This document shows, piece after piece, positions 16,938 to 26,104 of a stretch of 64,000 nt of DNA. The stretch lies in NCBI GenBank assembly GCA_023423935.1, contig JAFAEQ010000029.1, positions 1 to 64,000 of the forward strand. The letters are read 5' to 3'. A program made the position numbers and the translations under genes. Under the pieces are notes generated by a model that saw only the letters and a list, made by a program, of their open reading frames with translations, did no database searches and was not told where the DNA came from. Origin of the DNA: Pseudomonadota bacterium (GTDB lineage: Bacteria; Pseudomonadota; Gammaproteobacteria; Steroidobacterales; Steroidobacteraceae). Within the stretch, counting starts at the first letter, position 1, and every line of letters starts with the position of its first letter.

Positions 16938-17153
16938 GGCCGCAAAGACCGCATAAAAGAGAGTAGTTGCGGAGAGATTAGAGAGAAGACCAGCCGCAGC
17001 AGGTCCGACTTCACCTCCACAGTCGGCTAAAGCCTGGCTAAAGCCGAACCCACATCAGCAGGTCGAGCGGCGCCCGCCTTAGCCCACTTCAGCCGGGTTT
17101 TTGCGCCTCCTTGCAGACATTCGCTTTCCTTCTTTTATGCGGTCTTTGCGGCC
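16938..17153. repeat. Inverted-repeat element 2 (23-bp perfect arms) between folM-like gene and folK
   Basis: Perfect arms at 16938-16960 and 17131-17153, the same as element 1 except that the A-run is interrupted by a T, and the change is present in both arms. The inside contains a diverged REP pair (17000-17055). Both neighbouring genes point inward. Confidence 0.85.
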
Positions 17154-17169
17154 GCTCCTAATCCAGCTC

Positions 17170-17655
17170 TCATCCCAACTCCACAACATTCATCTCATGC
17201 GCGCCGCGATCGAACGCATCCCATAGCTCGCGCAGGGCCTTGTGTTGGGTGGGGTGGATGACATCGGGTGCGATGTCGACCATTGGCTTCAACATGTAGG
17301 CGCGCCAGAGCAGGTCCGGGCGGGGAGTCACGAGGCCGGGTTCATCGCTGATGCGGTCGCCATAGAGCAGGATGTCGAGATCGATCGTGCGCGGCGCCCA
17401 CTTGGGAGCATCGGCGGGGCGGCCGCAGAGTTTCTCGACGAGTTGCAGCTGACGGCGCACCTGTTCGATCGAATCGTCAGTCGTGAAGCCGACGACGAGA
17501 TTGATGAAGTCCTCGCCTTCGAAGCCCACGGCCTTGTTGCGGTACGCGGGGGAAATGCGCAACGGCGAGTAGATTTTGCGCAGCGCCTCGAGCGCTTGTT
17601 TCAGATGCGCGATGGGATCGACATTGCTGCCGGCCGCGACAAAGAGTTCAGGCAT
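17170..17655 (-). CDS. folK: 2-amino-4-hydroxy-6-hydroxymethyldihydropteridine pyrophosphokinase
   Basis: A 161-residue folate-pathway kinase that pyrophosphorylates 6-hydroxymethyl-dihydropterin with ATP. FVAAGSNV at the N terminus and the signature APRTIDLDILLYG near residue 88 are diagnostic, and HPRPDLLWRAYM-like TPRPDLLWRAYM follows. It begins 9 bp after the folB stop on the same strand, so the two are co-transcribed and carry out nearby pathway steps. Length is normal. Confidence 0.95.
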   Translation of the reverse strand: MPELFVAAGSNVDPIAHLKQALEALRKIYSPLRISPAYRNKAVGFEGEDFINLVVGFTTDDSIEQVRRQLQLVEKLCGRPADAPKWAPRTIDLDILLYGDRISDEPGLVTPRPDLLWRAYMLKPMVDIAPDVIHPTQHKALRELWDAFDRGAHEMNVVELG

Positions 17656-17664
17656 GCGGTGTGC

Positions 17665-18051
17665 TCAATGAGCTGTCGGCAGACGTGATGTGTCGTAGTC
17701 CTGCGGACGGCGTTCGATTTCGATGCCGACATCGCGCGCCCCGCGAATGGCGCCTTGTTTGTTGAGGCGCACGCGAACCCAACTCACGTTGAATTCGGTG
17801 ACGATGAGGTGCGCGATGCGTTCGGTGAGCGTCTCGACCAGCTTGAACTGCGAGTCGCCGACGAAGGCGATCAACCGCTTGGCCACGCGCTTGTAGTCGA
17901 TGGTGTCTTCGATGCGATCGCTCGCCGCGGCGCGACGGATATCCGCCGCCATCTCGACATCGATGACCACCGTCTGCTTGACCTGCCGCTCCCATTCCCA
18001 GATCCCGACGATGCATTCGACGCTGAGCGCGCTGAGAAAGATTTTGTCCAT
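17665..18051 (-). CDS. folB: Dihydroneopterin aldolase
   Basis: A 128-residue enzyme that converts 7,8-dihydroneopterin to 6-hydroxymethyl-dihydropterin and glycolaldehyde. Recognised by IVGIWEWERQVKQ at the N terminus, DTIDYKRVAKRL near 49, LVETLTERIA near 72 and VRLNKQGAIRGARDVG near 97, all family-conserved. It lies immediately upstream of folK and 69 bp downstream of tsaD on the same strand. Start is the ATG at 18051. Confidence 0.95.
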   Translation of the reverse strand: MDKIFLSALSVECIVGIWEWERQVKQTVVIDVEMAADIRRAAASDRIEDTIDYKRVAKRLIAFVGDSQFKLVETLTERIAHLIVTEFNVSWVRVRLNKQGAIRGARDVGIEIERRPQDYDTSRLPTAH

Positions 18052-18120
18052 GGAGGATGTGAAGCGAGGAAAGGGATTCGGGAATTGGGAATGACTCAGC
18101 CGGGCCCCAGGACCTAACGC

Positions 18121-19134
18121 CTAGGGCCTGCTCAGCGTATCGAGCGGCCAGCGCGCGGTCGCGCGGATCGCCAGATCGTCGTGCTGGCCTGCAACGAGCC
18201 TGCGATATCCGGCGTACGCGATCATGGCCGCGTTGTCGGTGCAGAACTCAGGGCGCGGATAGTACACGCGCACGCCGCGTCGCTGACCCATGACTGCCAA
18301 ACGCTCGCGCAATGCGCGGTTCGCCCCGACACCGCCGGCGACGACGAGGGCATCGAAGCCGGTCTGATCGAGCGCGCGCTCGCACTTGGCCGCCAGGGTA
18401 TCGACCACGGCGCACTGAAACTCCGCGGCCACATCGGCACGCATCGCATCGTCGAGCGTCAGATTGCGCAGCGCGACGACGACCGCCGTCTTGAGCCCGC
18501 TGAAGCTGAAATCGAGTCCTGGCCGATCGAGCATCGGCCGTGGAAATTTGAATCGACCGGGCCGACCGGAGTCCGCAAGCTTCGCGAGCGCAGGGCCGCC
18601 CGGATAGCTCAGGCCCAGCAACTTGGCAGTCTTGTCGAAGGCCTCGCCTGCCGCATCGTCCACCGAGGCGCCGATGATTTCGTAATCGCCAATTCCGCGG
18701 ACTTCGGCCAGCAGGGTGTGCCCGCCGGAGACGAGCAGGGCCAGAAAGGGAAACGTCGGGGCCTGGGGTTCGAGCATCGGCGCGAGCAGATGGCCCTCCA
18801 GGTGGTGAACGCCGAGCGCGGGCTTATCCCATGCGAAGGCGATGCTTCGGGCGACCGAGGCTCCCACGAGCAGCGCGCCGACGAGGCCGGGTCCTGCGGT
18901 ATAGGCAATCCCGTCGATTTCATCGGCTTTCAGACCTGCATCGCTCAGAGCTGCTTCTATAAGTGGCAGGAGCTTGCGGACATGGTCCCGGGAAGCCAGC
19001 TCCGGCACGACCCCACCATACTGGGCGTGAAGATCCACCTGACTGAACAAACGATGCGAACGCAGCCCGACCGCCCCGTCGTAGATCGCGGCGGCCGTCT
19101 CATCGCAGGAGGTCTCGATACCCAATACTTTCAT
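18121..19134 (-). CDS. tsaD: tRNA N6-adenosine threonylcarbamoyltransferase TsaD
   Basis: A 337-residue Kae1/TsaD enzyme that transfers threonylcarbamoyl to A37 of ANN-decoding tRNAs, which include the tRNA-Ile genes in this window. MKVLGIETSCDETAAAIYDG at the N terminus, the iron-binding HHLEGHLLAP near 110, LLVSGGHTLL near 132 and GGVGANRALRERL near 273 are all family signatures. The ATG at 19134 aligns with the family; a longer frame to 19170 is not needed. It is divergent from rpsU, the usual gammaproteobacterial arrangement, and followed by folB-folK. Confidence 0.96.
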   Translation of the reverse strand: MKVLGIETSCDETAAAIYDGAVGLRSHRLFSQVDLHAQYGGVVPELASRDHVRKLLPLIEAALSDAGLKADEIDGIAYTAGPGLVGALLVGASVARSIAFAWDKPALGVHHLEGHLLAPMLEPQAPTFPFLALLVSGGHTLLAEVRGIGDYEIIGASVDDAAGEAFDKTAKLLGLSYPGGPALAKLADSGRPGRFKFPRPMLDRPGLDFSFSGLKTAVVVALRNLTLDDAMRADVAAEFQCAVVDTLAAKCERALDQTGFDALVVAGGVGANRALRERLAVMGQRRGVRVYYPRPEFCTDNAAMIAYAGYRRLVAGQHDDLAIRATARWPLDTLSRP

Positions 19135-19382
19135 TCGATGCTCAAAAATCGGCCCAAAATTGGCCCCCAAATCTACCCAGCAGCGGCCTCATTCAAAGAT
19201 CCGGGCTGGGCGGGGTACCGGGTCAGTATTCTCAAAGTCGCATTTCCCGGCTGAAGTTTTGATTTTCGGCCGGGCTCTCATTAGACTTCCGCGCTCTTCG
19301 CCTGCCCCCTGGCCTCAAGTGGACCGTCGCCGTCCGAGGTTCGCGGGCTTCCAGAGCCAGATTTCAGCAATTCAGAGGTTGT

Positions 19383-19640
19383 ATGCCGAGCGTCCGGATT
19401 CGAGAGAACGAGTACTTTGATGCCGCCCTGCGGCGCTTCAAGCGCGCATGCGAGAAGGCTGGAGTGCTGACGGAACTGCGGCGCCGCGAATTCTACGAGA
19501 AGCCTACCCAGGAACGGAAACGCAAAAAGGCTGCTGCCGTGAAGCGTCATCAGAAGCGCAACACGCGCGACTTTTCCGCTCCGCGTGGCGCTCCTCGCGC
19601 TGCAGCGCGCTCGGGCTCGCGTCCGGCCGCACGCTACTGA
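19383..19640 (+). CDS. rpsU: 30S ribosomal protein S21
   Basis: An 85-residue basic protein of the small ribosomal subunit, needed for efficient initiation. The S21 core occupies residues 1-57 (VRIRENEYFDAALRRFKRACEKAG, RRREFYEKPTQERKRKKAAAVKR). The C terminus is longer than the 71-residue E. coli protein and ends in an Arg/Ala/Pro/Ser-rich tail of about 25 residues. AGAGG precedes the ATG. First gene of the rpsU-yqeY-dnaG-rpoD cluster, which couples translation, replication and transcription genes. Confidence 0.95.
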   Translation: MPSVRIRENEYFDAALRRFKRACEKAGVLTELRRREFYEKPTQERKRKKAAAVKRHQKRNTRDFSAPRGAPRAAARSGSRPAARY

Positions 19641-19780
19641 TCGTGCCTGAAGGCTCGCCGGTCGGAGTCCTTCCGAACCGGTGAGCCCGCGGGTCCGATC
19701 GGATCCGTTTTCGCTTCCGCTCCAAAGCCCTCGCCGTCGCTTCCCAACGCGACCTGCCGCAGGGCCGTTAGGTGAATCCT

Positions 19781-20227
19781 ATGTCCCTGAAGGAACGCAT
19801 TACCGAAGATATGAAAGCGGCCATGCGCGCCAAGGACAGCGAGCGCCTCGGCACCATCCGCATGATCACCGCTGCCATCAAGCAGCGCGAAGTCGACGAG
19901 CGCGTCACGCTCGATGACACCCAGGTGCTCGCAGTCGTCGAGAAGATGATCAAGATGCGCAAGGAATCCGTGGCGCAGTTTCTGAGCGGCGGGCGCGAAG
20001 ACCTCGTCGCGAAAGAGAACAAGGAAATCGAGCTGCTGCAGGCCTACCTCCCTGCGCAGTTGTCCGAAGCCGAGCTCGATGCGCTGATCGCCGATGCGTT
20101 GGCGAAATCCGGCGCCACCTCCATCAAGGACATGGGCAAGGCGATGGCGTTGCTCAAGCAGAGTGCCCAGGGCCGCGCCGATATGGGCGTAGTCAGCGCG
20201 AAGCTGAAGGCGAAACTCGGCAGCTGA
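19781..20227 (+). CDS. yqeY: GatB/YqeY domain protein
   Basis: A 148-residue helical protein related to the C-terminal tRNA-binding domain of the GatB amidotransferase subunit; its cellular role is unsettled. The sequence MSLKERITEDMKAAMRAKDSERLGTIRMI and LQAYLPAQLSEAELDALI are family-typical. The ATG at 19781 is preferred over a GTG at 19772 because AGGTGA sits 7 bases before it. It lies between rpsU and dnaG, a conserved placement. Confidence 0.93.
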   Translation: MSLKERITEDMKAAMRAKDSERLGTIRMITAAIKQREVDERVTLDDTQVLAVVEKMIKMRKESVAQFLSGGREDLVAKENKEIELLQAYLPAQLSEAELDALIADALAKSGATSIKDMGKAMALLKQSAQGRADMGVVSAKLKAKLGS

Positions 20228-20588
20228 ACGCCAGCAGGCAGCTCGCCAGGCAGGCGCGCACGATTGAGTTCGGGCCTGTAACTACGGAAGCGGAGTCCAA
20301 GGGTCGCGCTTGCGCGTCGGCCGAAACAACTCCCGGGTTCACTAGTCCGCTGGCTGCTCGCCTCAGCGGCTGAAACACGCAACGGTCTAACCGTTTTTGT
20401 CTGGCTAGCAGACCAGCAGACTCGTTGGCCCGCTTGTCTCTCTTCTGGCCCATCTTTTGCGCGCTTGCGCCGCGGTGGTCGAAGCATATGCTACGCGCGA
20501 AATCGCGCTGTCGCCGACGATGGCGATTGCGTGACGGGACGCTAGCGCCACTGCAGATCATTATTCGAACCGCTAATTGCCTCCCTAC
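20228..20588. other. Leader between yqeY and dnaG
   Basis: 360 bp without a gene. It contains an octamer-type ctag repeat (20402-20432: ctagcagaccagcagactcgttggcc). dnaG may have its own promoter here, but no clear element could be assigned. Confidence 0.4.
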
Positions 20589-22400
20589 ATGTCCGGACGA
20601 ATTCCTCAACATTTCATCGATGAACTGGTCGCCCGCGCCGACATCGTTGAGTTGATCGGCAGCCGTGTGCAGCTGAAAAAGCACGGCAAGGAATTCAAAG
20701 CCTGCTGTCCGTTTCACAATGAAAAAACGCCGTCTTTTACGGTGGTTCCGGACAAGGGCTTCTATCACTGCTTCGGCTGCAGCGCGCACGGTACCGCACT
20801 GGGCTTTCTGATCGAGCACGACCATCTGAGCTTCGTCGAGGCCGTGGAAGAGCTTGCGGATCGTGTCGGCCTCGAAGTGCCGCACGAGGAACATGGCACA
20901 GCACGCGTAGCCTCGCCGGCCGAAGGACTGTTCGCGATTCTCGATAAGGCAGCCGAGCTCTACCGGCAGGAATTGCGCAACTCCGATCGCGGCAAGGACT
21001 ATTTCAAGGCGCGCGGACTCACGGGCGAAACCGCAGCGAGCTTCTCATTGGGATACGCACCCGAGTCCTGGGATTTTGTGATCAAGGCGCTCGGGCATAG
21101 CGAAGCGGAGCGCACGAAGCTGCATCAGGTGGGCCTCACGATCGAACGCGAAAAGCGTGCGGGATCGAATGCGAGCGCGGGCTTCTACGATCGCTTCCGG
21201 GATCGGGTGATGTTTCCGATTCGCGATGCACGCGGACGCACCATCGGATTCGGCGGTCGAGTGCTCGACAAGGGCGAGCCGAAATACCTGAATTCGCCGG
21301 AAACGGAGCTCTTTCACAAGGGGCGCGAGCTGTACGGACTGTACGAAGCGCGACAGGCGTCACGAACCTTGAGCCGCCTGCTGATCGTTGAAGGCTATAT
21401 GGATGTCGTGCGCTTACATCAGGCCGGAATCACTTATGCGGTCGCAACGCTCGGAACTGCGACCACACCGGAGCATTTGCAAAGAGTGTTCCGCATTTGC
21501 AACGAGGTGGTGTTCTGCTTCGATGGCGATCGTGCCGGCCGGGCTGCCGCCTGGCGGGCCCTGGAAAATTCGTTGAGCCAGACGCGGGCAGGTCGGCAGA
21601 TCCGCTTTTTGTTCCTGCCTGAGGGACACGATCCGGACTCGCTCGTAGGCGAGGAAGGCCGCGAAGGCTTCGAGTCGCGCCTGCAGAACGCACTGCCGTT
21701 GTCGGAGTATTTCCTCAACCAGCTGAGCTCACAGGTCGATCTGCAGACGGTCGACGGCCGGGCGCAGCTCGCCGAGCTCGCCAAGCCCCTGATCGAGCGC
21801 ATCCCGGAAGGGGTCTACCGCGATCTGTTGAGTCAGGAAGTCGCCCAGCTCGTCCGGATCGATCGCTCACGATTAAATCCACAGGGCTCACGGAACGAAA
21901 CCGACGCTGGCGCTGTCCAGAAGCAACCCGAGCGGCTGGTCCGGCGAATGCCGGCAGCTCCTGGGGGTCGGGGCACGCTGGTCCGTCAAGCCATACGGAC
22001 CCTCGTTCACTATCCCGAAATCGCCAGCAAAGCTCCCTCGCCCGATGGGCTCGAGGGGATCGATAAGCCGGGCATTCCGCTGCTGATCGAGCTGCTGAGC
22101 GACTTGAAGGAAAACCCGTGCGCAAATACCGCCGCGCTGCTTGAACGATGGCGCGGGCGCCCCGATTTTGAACCCCTGTTCCGACTTGCTCAGGCTGAAT
22201 ATCCCGTCGATGCGGCGGGGGCAGCCCGCGAGCTGAACGATGCGTTGCTGCAGCTCTTCCCCGAGCGGGAAAGTCAGCGACTCGATGAGTTACTGCGCAA
22301 GCAAGCCCGTGAGGGTTTGACTGACGCGGAAAAGACTGAATTGCAAGGATTTCTCAAGCGACCTCCGCCTCCAGCCGATGTCGCGGGTTTTAGAACCTAG
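20589..22400 (+). CDS. dnaG: DNA primase
   Basis: A 603-residue primase that synthesises RNA primers at the replication fork. The N-terminal CHC2 zinc finger is visible (CCPFHNEKTPSF, YHCFGCSAHG, residues 38-68). The RNA-polymerase domain with FRDRVMFPIRDARGRTIGFGGR and YLNSPET follows, then TOPRIM (LLIVEGYMDVVRLHQAG near 264; CFDGDRAGRAA near 308). A C-terminal helicase-binding region runs from about 430. The ATG at 20589 is used; TTG at 20577 would add four residues. Next in the cluster is rpoD. Confidence 0.96.
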   Translation: MSGRIPQHFIDELVARADIVELIGSRVQLKKHGKEFKACCPFHNEKTPSFTVVPDKGFYHCFGCSAHGTALGFLIEHDHLSFVEAVEELADRVGLEVPHEEHGTARVASPAEGLFAILDKAAELYRQELRNSDRGKDYFKARGLTGETAASFSLGYAPESWDFVIKALGHSEAERTKLHQVGLTIEREKRAGSNASAGFYDRFRDRVMFPIRDARGRTIGFGGRVLDKGEPKYLNSPETELFHKGRELYGLYEARQASRTLSRLLIVEGYMDVVRLHQAGITYAVATLGTATTPEHLQRVFRICNEVVFCFDGDRAGRAAAWRALENSLSQTRAGRQIRFLFLPEGHDPDSLVGEEGREGFESRLQNALPLSEYFLNQLSSQVDLQTVDGRAQLAELAKPLIERIPEGVYRDLLSQEVAQLVRIDRSRLNPQGSRNETDAGAVQKQPERLVRRMPAAPGGRGTLVRQAIRTLVHYPEIASKAPSPDGLEGIDKPGIPLLIELLSDLKENPCANTAALLERWRGRPDFEPLFRLAQAEYPVDAAGAARELNDALLQLFPERESQRLDELLRKQAREGLTDAEKTELQGFLKRPPPPADVAGFRT

Positions 22401-22474
22401 CGATTGCGAACCGATCAAAGTAGACTGCGCGGTCTTTTTAAGCCCGCGCACCCCCAGCACCAGAGGGCCGAATC

Positions 22475-24358
22475 TTGAGCAAAACCTTGGCAGCTAAAAA
22501 GGAACCGGCACAGATCACTGACGAGCGTCAGTCACAGCTGAAGCTCCTCATCGCCCGCGGCAAGGAACAGGGTTTTCTCACTTATGTAGAAGTGAACGAC
22601 CATCTGCCGAGCGAAATCGTCGATCCGGAACAGATCGAAGATATCGTCAACATGATCAACGATATGGGCATCCCGGTGTACGAGAAGGCACCGGAGAACG
22701 AGGCCCTGCCGTTGAACGAGCCGGTTGTCGTCGACGAGGAAGCTGCCGAAGAAGCGGCTGCCGCGCTCGCCACCGTCGATGCCGAGTTCGGCCGTACGAC
22801 CGATCCGGTCCGCATGTACATGCGCGAGATGGGCACGGTCGAGCTGCTGACGCGCGAAGGCGAAATTCGCATCGCGAAACGCATCGAGGAAGGTCTCGAT
22901 GCCGTTCGTAGCGCCCTGTCGAGCTATCCCCTCACCTATCAGCACATCCTGAACAGCTACGAACAGGTGAAGCAGGGTCAGGGTCGGCTCGTCGACATCA
23001 TCGTCGGGTTCATCGATCCGAATGCGCCCGATGAGATTGCGGCTCCGGTGAACCCGAAGCTCGCGCAGGCCGCTGCGCCGGAAGGCGACGAAGAGACCGA
23101 GGAAGCGGCCGAAGGCTCAGAGGAAGAAGAGGCACTGGAGACGGGCCCGGATCCCGAAGAGGCGGCACGTCGCTTCGCATCGATCCAGAAGCTCCACCAG
23201 CAGGTACTCAAGTCGATCGAACAGAGCGGCTTCAAGGATCCGAAGACGCTCAAGCTTCGCAAGAAGCTGGCCGGCGAGTTCATGGAGCTCAAGCTGTCGC
23301 CGAAAATGTTCGACGCACTGATCGCCCAGCTGCGCGATCACGTGGCCGAGATCCGCAACATGGAGAAGCAGATCATGACGGTCTGCATCCGCGATGCGGG
23401 CATGCCGCGCAAAGACTTCGTCACCACGTTCCCGAAGAACGAGACGAACACGACCTGGCTCGACAAGCACATCCGCGCCAAGCGCAAGCACTCGGCGGCC
23501 CTCGCCAAGCTGCGTGAGGACGTCGAGAAGATCCAGCTTCGCCTGCAGGAGCTGGAGAAGCGCGTGCACATGTCGATCGGCGAGGTGAAGGAGATCAATC
23601 GCGAAGTGGCCGTCGGCGAAGCGAAGGCTCGTCGCGCCAAGAAGGAGATGGTGGAAGCCAACCTTCGTCTGGTGATCTCGATCGCGAAGAAGTACACGAA
23701 CCGCGGCTTGCAGTTCCTGGATCTGATTCAGGAAGGCAACATCGGCCTGATGAAGGCCGTTGACAAGTTCGAATATCGTCGCGGTTACAAGTTCTCGACG
23801 TACGCAACGTGGTGGATTCGTCAGGCGATCACCCGTTCGATCGCCGACCAGGCCCGCACGATCCGTATCCCGGTTCACATGATCGAGACGATCAACAAAC
23901 TGAACCGCATCTCGCGCCAGATGCTGCTGGAGATGGGTCGCGAGCCGACGCCGGAAGAGCTGGCCGTTCGCATGGAAATGCCGGAAGACAAGGTCCGTCG
24001 CGTGCTCAAGATCGCGAAGGAACCGATCTCCATGGAAACGCCGATCGGCGACGACGAGGATTCGCATCTTGGAGATTTCATCGAGGACACCTCGGTGGAT
24101 TCGCCGATCGATTCCGCGACCATGGAGAGCTTGCGCGAAACGACGCACTCGGTGCTCGCAGGCCTCACGCCCCGCGAAGCGAAAGTGCTGCGCATGCGTT
24201 TCGGCATCGACATGAACACGGACCATACGCTCGAGGAAGTCGGCAAGCAGTTCGACGTCACGCGCGAGCGCATCCGTCAGATCGAAGCGAAGGCATTGCG
24301 CAAGCTGCGTCATCCGAGCCGCAGCGAACAGCTCCGCAGCTTCCTCGTCGATGACTGA
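22475..24358 (+). CDS. rpoD: RNA polymerase primary sigma factor (sigma-70)
   Basis: A 627-residue housekeeping sigma factor. Region 1.1 is seen at SQLKLLIARGKEQGFLTYVEVNDHLP, region 1.2 at DPVRMYMREMGTVELLTREGEI, and an acidic non-conserved insert at about 205-235. Region 2 includes the melting and -10 recognition segment (FSTYATWWIRQAITRSIADQ), with region 3 after it. Region 4.2 has the helix-turn-helix VTRERIRQIEAKALRKLRHP. The best start is TTG at 22475, preceded by AGAGGG. It is followed by octamer repeats and a strong terminator that ends the cluster. Confidence 0.97.
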   Translation: MSKTLAAKKEPAQITDERQSQLKLLIARGKEQGFLTYVEVNDHLPSEIVDPEQIEDIVNMINDMGIPVYEKAPENEALPLNEPVVVDEEAAEEAAAALATVDAEFGRTTDPVRMYMREMGTVELLTREGEIRIAKRIEEGLDAVRSALSSYPLTYQHILNSYEQVKQGQGRLVDIIVGFIDPNAPDEIAAPVNPKLAQAAAPEGDEETEEAAEGSEEEEALETGPDPEEAARRFASIQKLHQQVLKSIEQSGFKDPKTLKLRKKLAGEFMELKLSPKMFDALIAQLRDHVAEIRNMEKQIMTVCIRDAGMPRKDFVTTFPKNETNTTWLDKHIRAKRKHSAALAKLREDVEKIQLRLQELEKRVHMSIGEVKEINREVAVGEAKARRAKKEMVEANLRLVISIAKKYTNRGLQFLDLIQEGNIGLMKAVDKFEYRRGYKFSTYATWWIRQAITRSIADQARTIRIPVHMIETINKLNRISRQMLLEMGREPTPEELAVRMEMPEDKVRRVLKIAKEPISMETPIGDDEDSHLGDFIEDTSVDSPIDSATMESLRETTHSVLAGLTPREAKVLRMRFGIDMNTDHTLEEVGKQFDVTRERIRQIEAKALRKLRHPSRSEQLRSFLVDD

Positions 24359-24402
24359 GAGTCGCTAGCTAACTAGTTGGCTGGTCCGCTAGCCAGAGAT
24401 AG

Positions 24403-24436
24403 AAAGGCCGGGAGAAATCCCGGCCTTTTTCTTTTT
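24403..24436 (+). terminator. Terminator of the rpsU-yqeY-dnaG-rpoD cluster
   Basis: Stem AAAGGCCGGGA/TCCCGGCCTTT with a GAAA loop, followed by TTTTTCTTTTT. An octamer ctag repeat (24361-24396) lies between the rpoD stop and this hairpin. Confidence 0.93.
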
Positions 24437-24781
24437 GGAGACTGCATCGCAGCCGGCAGGGTGGGCTCTGGGCTGAGGGCCGTCCAAAGAGGAGACCCTG
24501 TCTCTGCTGGACAAGAAACTGTTCGACTGAAGTCGAACCCACAGGTAAGAAAAAAACACAGCAAGAACATTCACATCTGTCGCTCTCTCCGACGGCTTCG
24601 TTCTCCCCAACCCCGTTACCCCGCGCACCCCGTGGAGCTCCTTTTTCTCTTCCTCTGTGCACTCTGTGTGAACTCTCCTTCTCCTGGGGGTCCGCGTCGC
24701 AAAGTACATACATATGTCATCGGAACCCGGCCCTGCCGCGCGACGTCTGATTTTCAGAAGGGGTTGTGCGGAGGGCCTGAC
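24437..24781. other. Noncoding region with REP and ctccacgggg-family repeats
   Basis: Holds a REP half (24520-24543, GTTCGACTGAAGTCGAAC), then an inverted copy of the dispersed ctccacgggg/gcacggggtta repeat (about 24605-24640, reading on the minus strand) and ctctgtgcactctgtgtgaactct, another short tandem motif. Confidence 0.6.
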
Positions 24782-24868
24782 ATGGCCGTCATCTTCTATC
24801 TGGTGTTGTTCATCGCGACCTGCACGTTCGGATGGTGGGCGAAGGGTTCGGGCGGCGGATCAGGCTAG
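24782..24868 (+). CDS. Putative 28-residue membrane miniprotein
   Basis: A 28-codon frame encoding one hydrophobic segment, AVIFYLVLFIATCTFGWWA, then a Gly/Ser-rich tail KGSGGGSG. A near-perfect Shine-Dalgarno GGAGGG lies 6 bases before the ATG. The predicted single-pass helix with a short polar end resembles known small membrane proteins, though no family is recognised. The stop overlaps the convergent YcaQ-like gene by 9 bp. No dedicated promoter was identified. Could be chance, but the ribosome-binding site together with a clean transmembrane segment makes it worth annotating. Confidence 0.5.
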   Translation: MAVIFYLVLFIATCTFGWWAKGSGGGSG

Positions 24869-26062
24869 CCGCTTCAGTTGCCGCATCAACTCGCCACGTC
24901 GCGAGGCGAGTTGAACGGCTTCGAGCCCGAGCCATGCCGCGAGCGATTTGAGCTCGGTCATCAGCGGTTCGACGATCCACTTCTCCTCCACGCCTTCCTC
25001 CGCGCTGCCTCCCTTCACTTGCAGCCGCGAATTCTGCCGATCCGATTTCAGATCCACGCGCGCGACGATGCGATCTCCATGAAGGAACGGCAGCACGTAA
25101 TAGCCATGCTGACGCTTGTGTGCTGGCGTATAGATTTCGAGGCGATAAGTGAAATCGAAGAGTCGCTCCGTACGCTGGCGCTCCCAGATGAGCGAATCGA
25201 AGGGGGATAACAGCGCTGTGGCATTCGCCGAACGTGGCAATCGAAGCCGCGCATGCATGTAGGCCAGCTGCTTCCAGCCCTCCACTTCGACCGGCACGAG
25301 CACCCCCGCATCCAACAACTCGCGTAAACGTGCAGCCGCATCGGCGGTGGGCAAACGGAAGTAGTCGCGCAGATCCCGTAACGTCGCGACACCCAATGCG
25401 CGGGCCGATTCCTCCAGCAATGTACGCTGCGCGTCTTCCTTCGTCGGCGTCGGCAGTGCAACGACCTCGGGCGGCAACGTCCGTTCGACCAGATCGTAGA
25501 GGCGTTCGAAATTGCGCCGCGTCGCTGTGGTCACCTGTCCCGACCAGAACAGCCACTCCATGATTTCCTTGCCCTGACTCCAGCCCCACCAGCCACCGCT
25601 CGACTTGCCGCTGCCTTCGAGACCGCTGGCGCCGAGGGGACCGCGCTCACGGATCTGAGCAAGCGCATCGGCCACAAGATCCTGATGTTCATTCGCGTAG
25701 CGTCTAAGCCTGCCCCACGTGCCTTCGCCGCGACGCGCGCGCTCCATGCGCCAACGGAACAGCGGATAGAACTCGAGCGGCAGGAAGGAGGCTTCGTGAC
25801 CCCAGTACTCGAACAGCGACCGCTTGTGTCCGTCGTACGCCGCCTGGTCGAGCCATTCGCGCTTGTAGGGACCGAAGCGCGAGAACAGCGGCAGATAGTG
25901 CGAGCGAACCAGTACGTTGACCGAATCGATCTGCAGCGCGCCCAGCTTGCGCACGACGGCGCCGACGTCACGCGCTCCGCGCAGTGTCCTTGGCGTCGTG
26001 AACTGCTGAGCCGCCAGCGCGAGCCGCCGCGCTTCGGCGATCGAGAGCGAAGTCTTCGGCAT
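24860..26062 (-). CDS. YcaQ-like winged-helix DNA glycosylase family protein
   Basis: A 400-residue protein of the HTH_42/YcaQ family. E. coli YcaQ unhooks DNA interstrand crosslinks as a glycosylase. Family features are the N-terminal SIAEARRLALAAQQF, LGALQIDSVNVLVRSHYLPLFSR near 42, the WGHEASFLP segment near 85, and the late SPFDSLIWERQRTERLFDF and PAHKRQHGYYVLPFLHGDRIVARVDLK blocks. The QxD-type catalytic motif of YcaQ is represented by LQIDS. ATG 26062 was preferred over the longer frame to 26101 because the family begins at about this point. Substrate specificity is not certain. Confidence 0.88.
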   Translation of the reverse strand: MPKTSLSIAEARRLALAAQQFTTPRTLRGARDVGAVVRKLGALQIDSVNVLVRSHYLPLFSRFGPYKREWLDQAAYDGHKRSLFEYWGHEASFLPLEFYPLFRWRMERARRGEGTWGRLRRYANEHQDLVADALAQIRERGPLGASGLEGSGKSSGGWWGWSQGKEIMEWLFWSGQVTTATRRNFERLYDLVERTLPPEVVALPTPTKEDAQRTLLEESARALGVATLRDLRDYFRLPTADAAARLRELLDAGVLVPVEVEGWKQLAYMHARLRLPRSANATALLSPFDSLIWERQRTERLFDFTYRLEIYTPAHKRQHGYYVLPFLHGDRIVARVDLKSDRQNSRLQVKGGSAEEGVEEKWIVEPLMTELKSLAAWLGLEAVQLASRRGELMRQLKRLA

Positions 26063-26104
26063 CGTTATCAATGCAACGGATAGAAGTGCGGGAGAATCCA
26101 ACTC

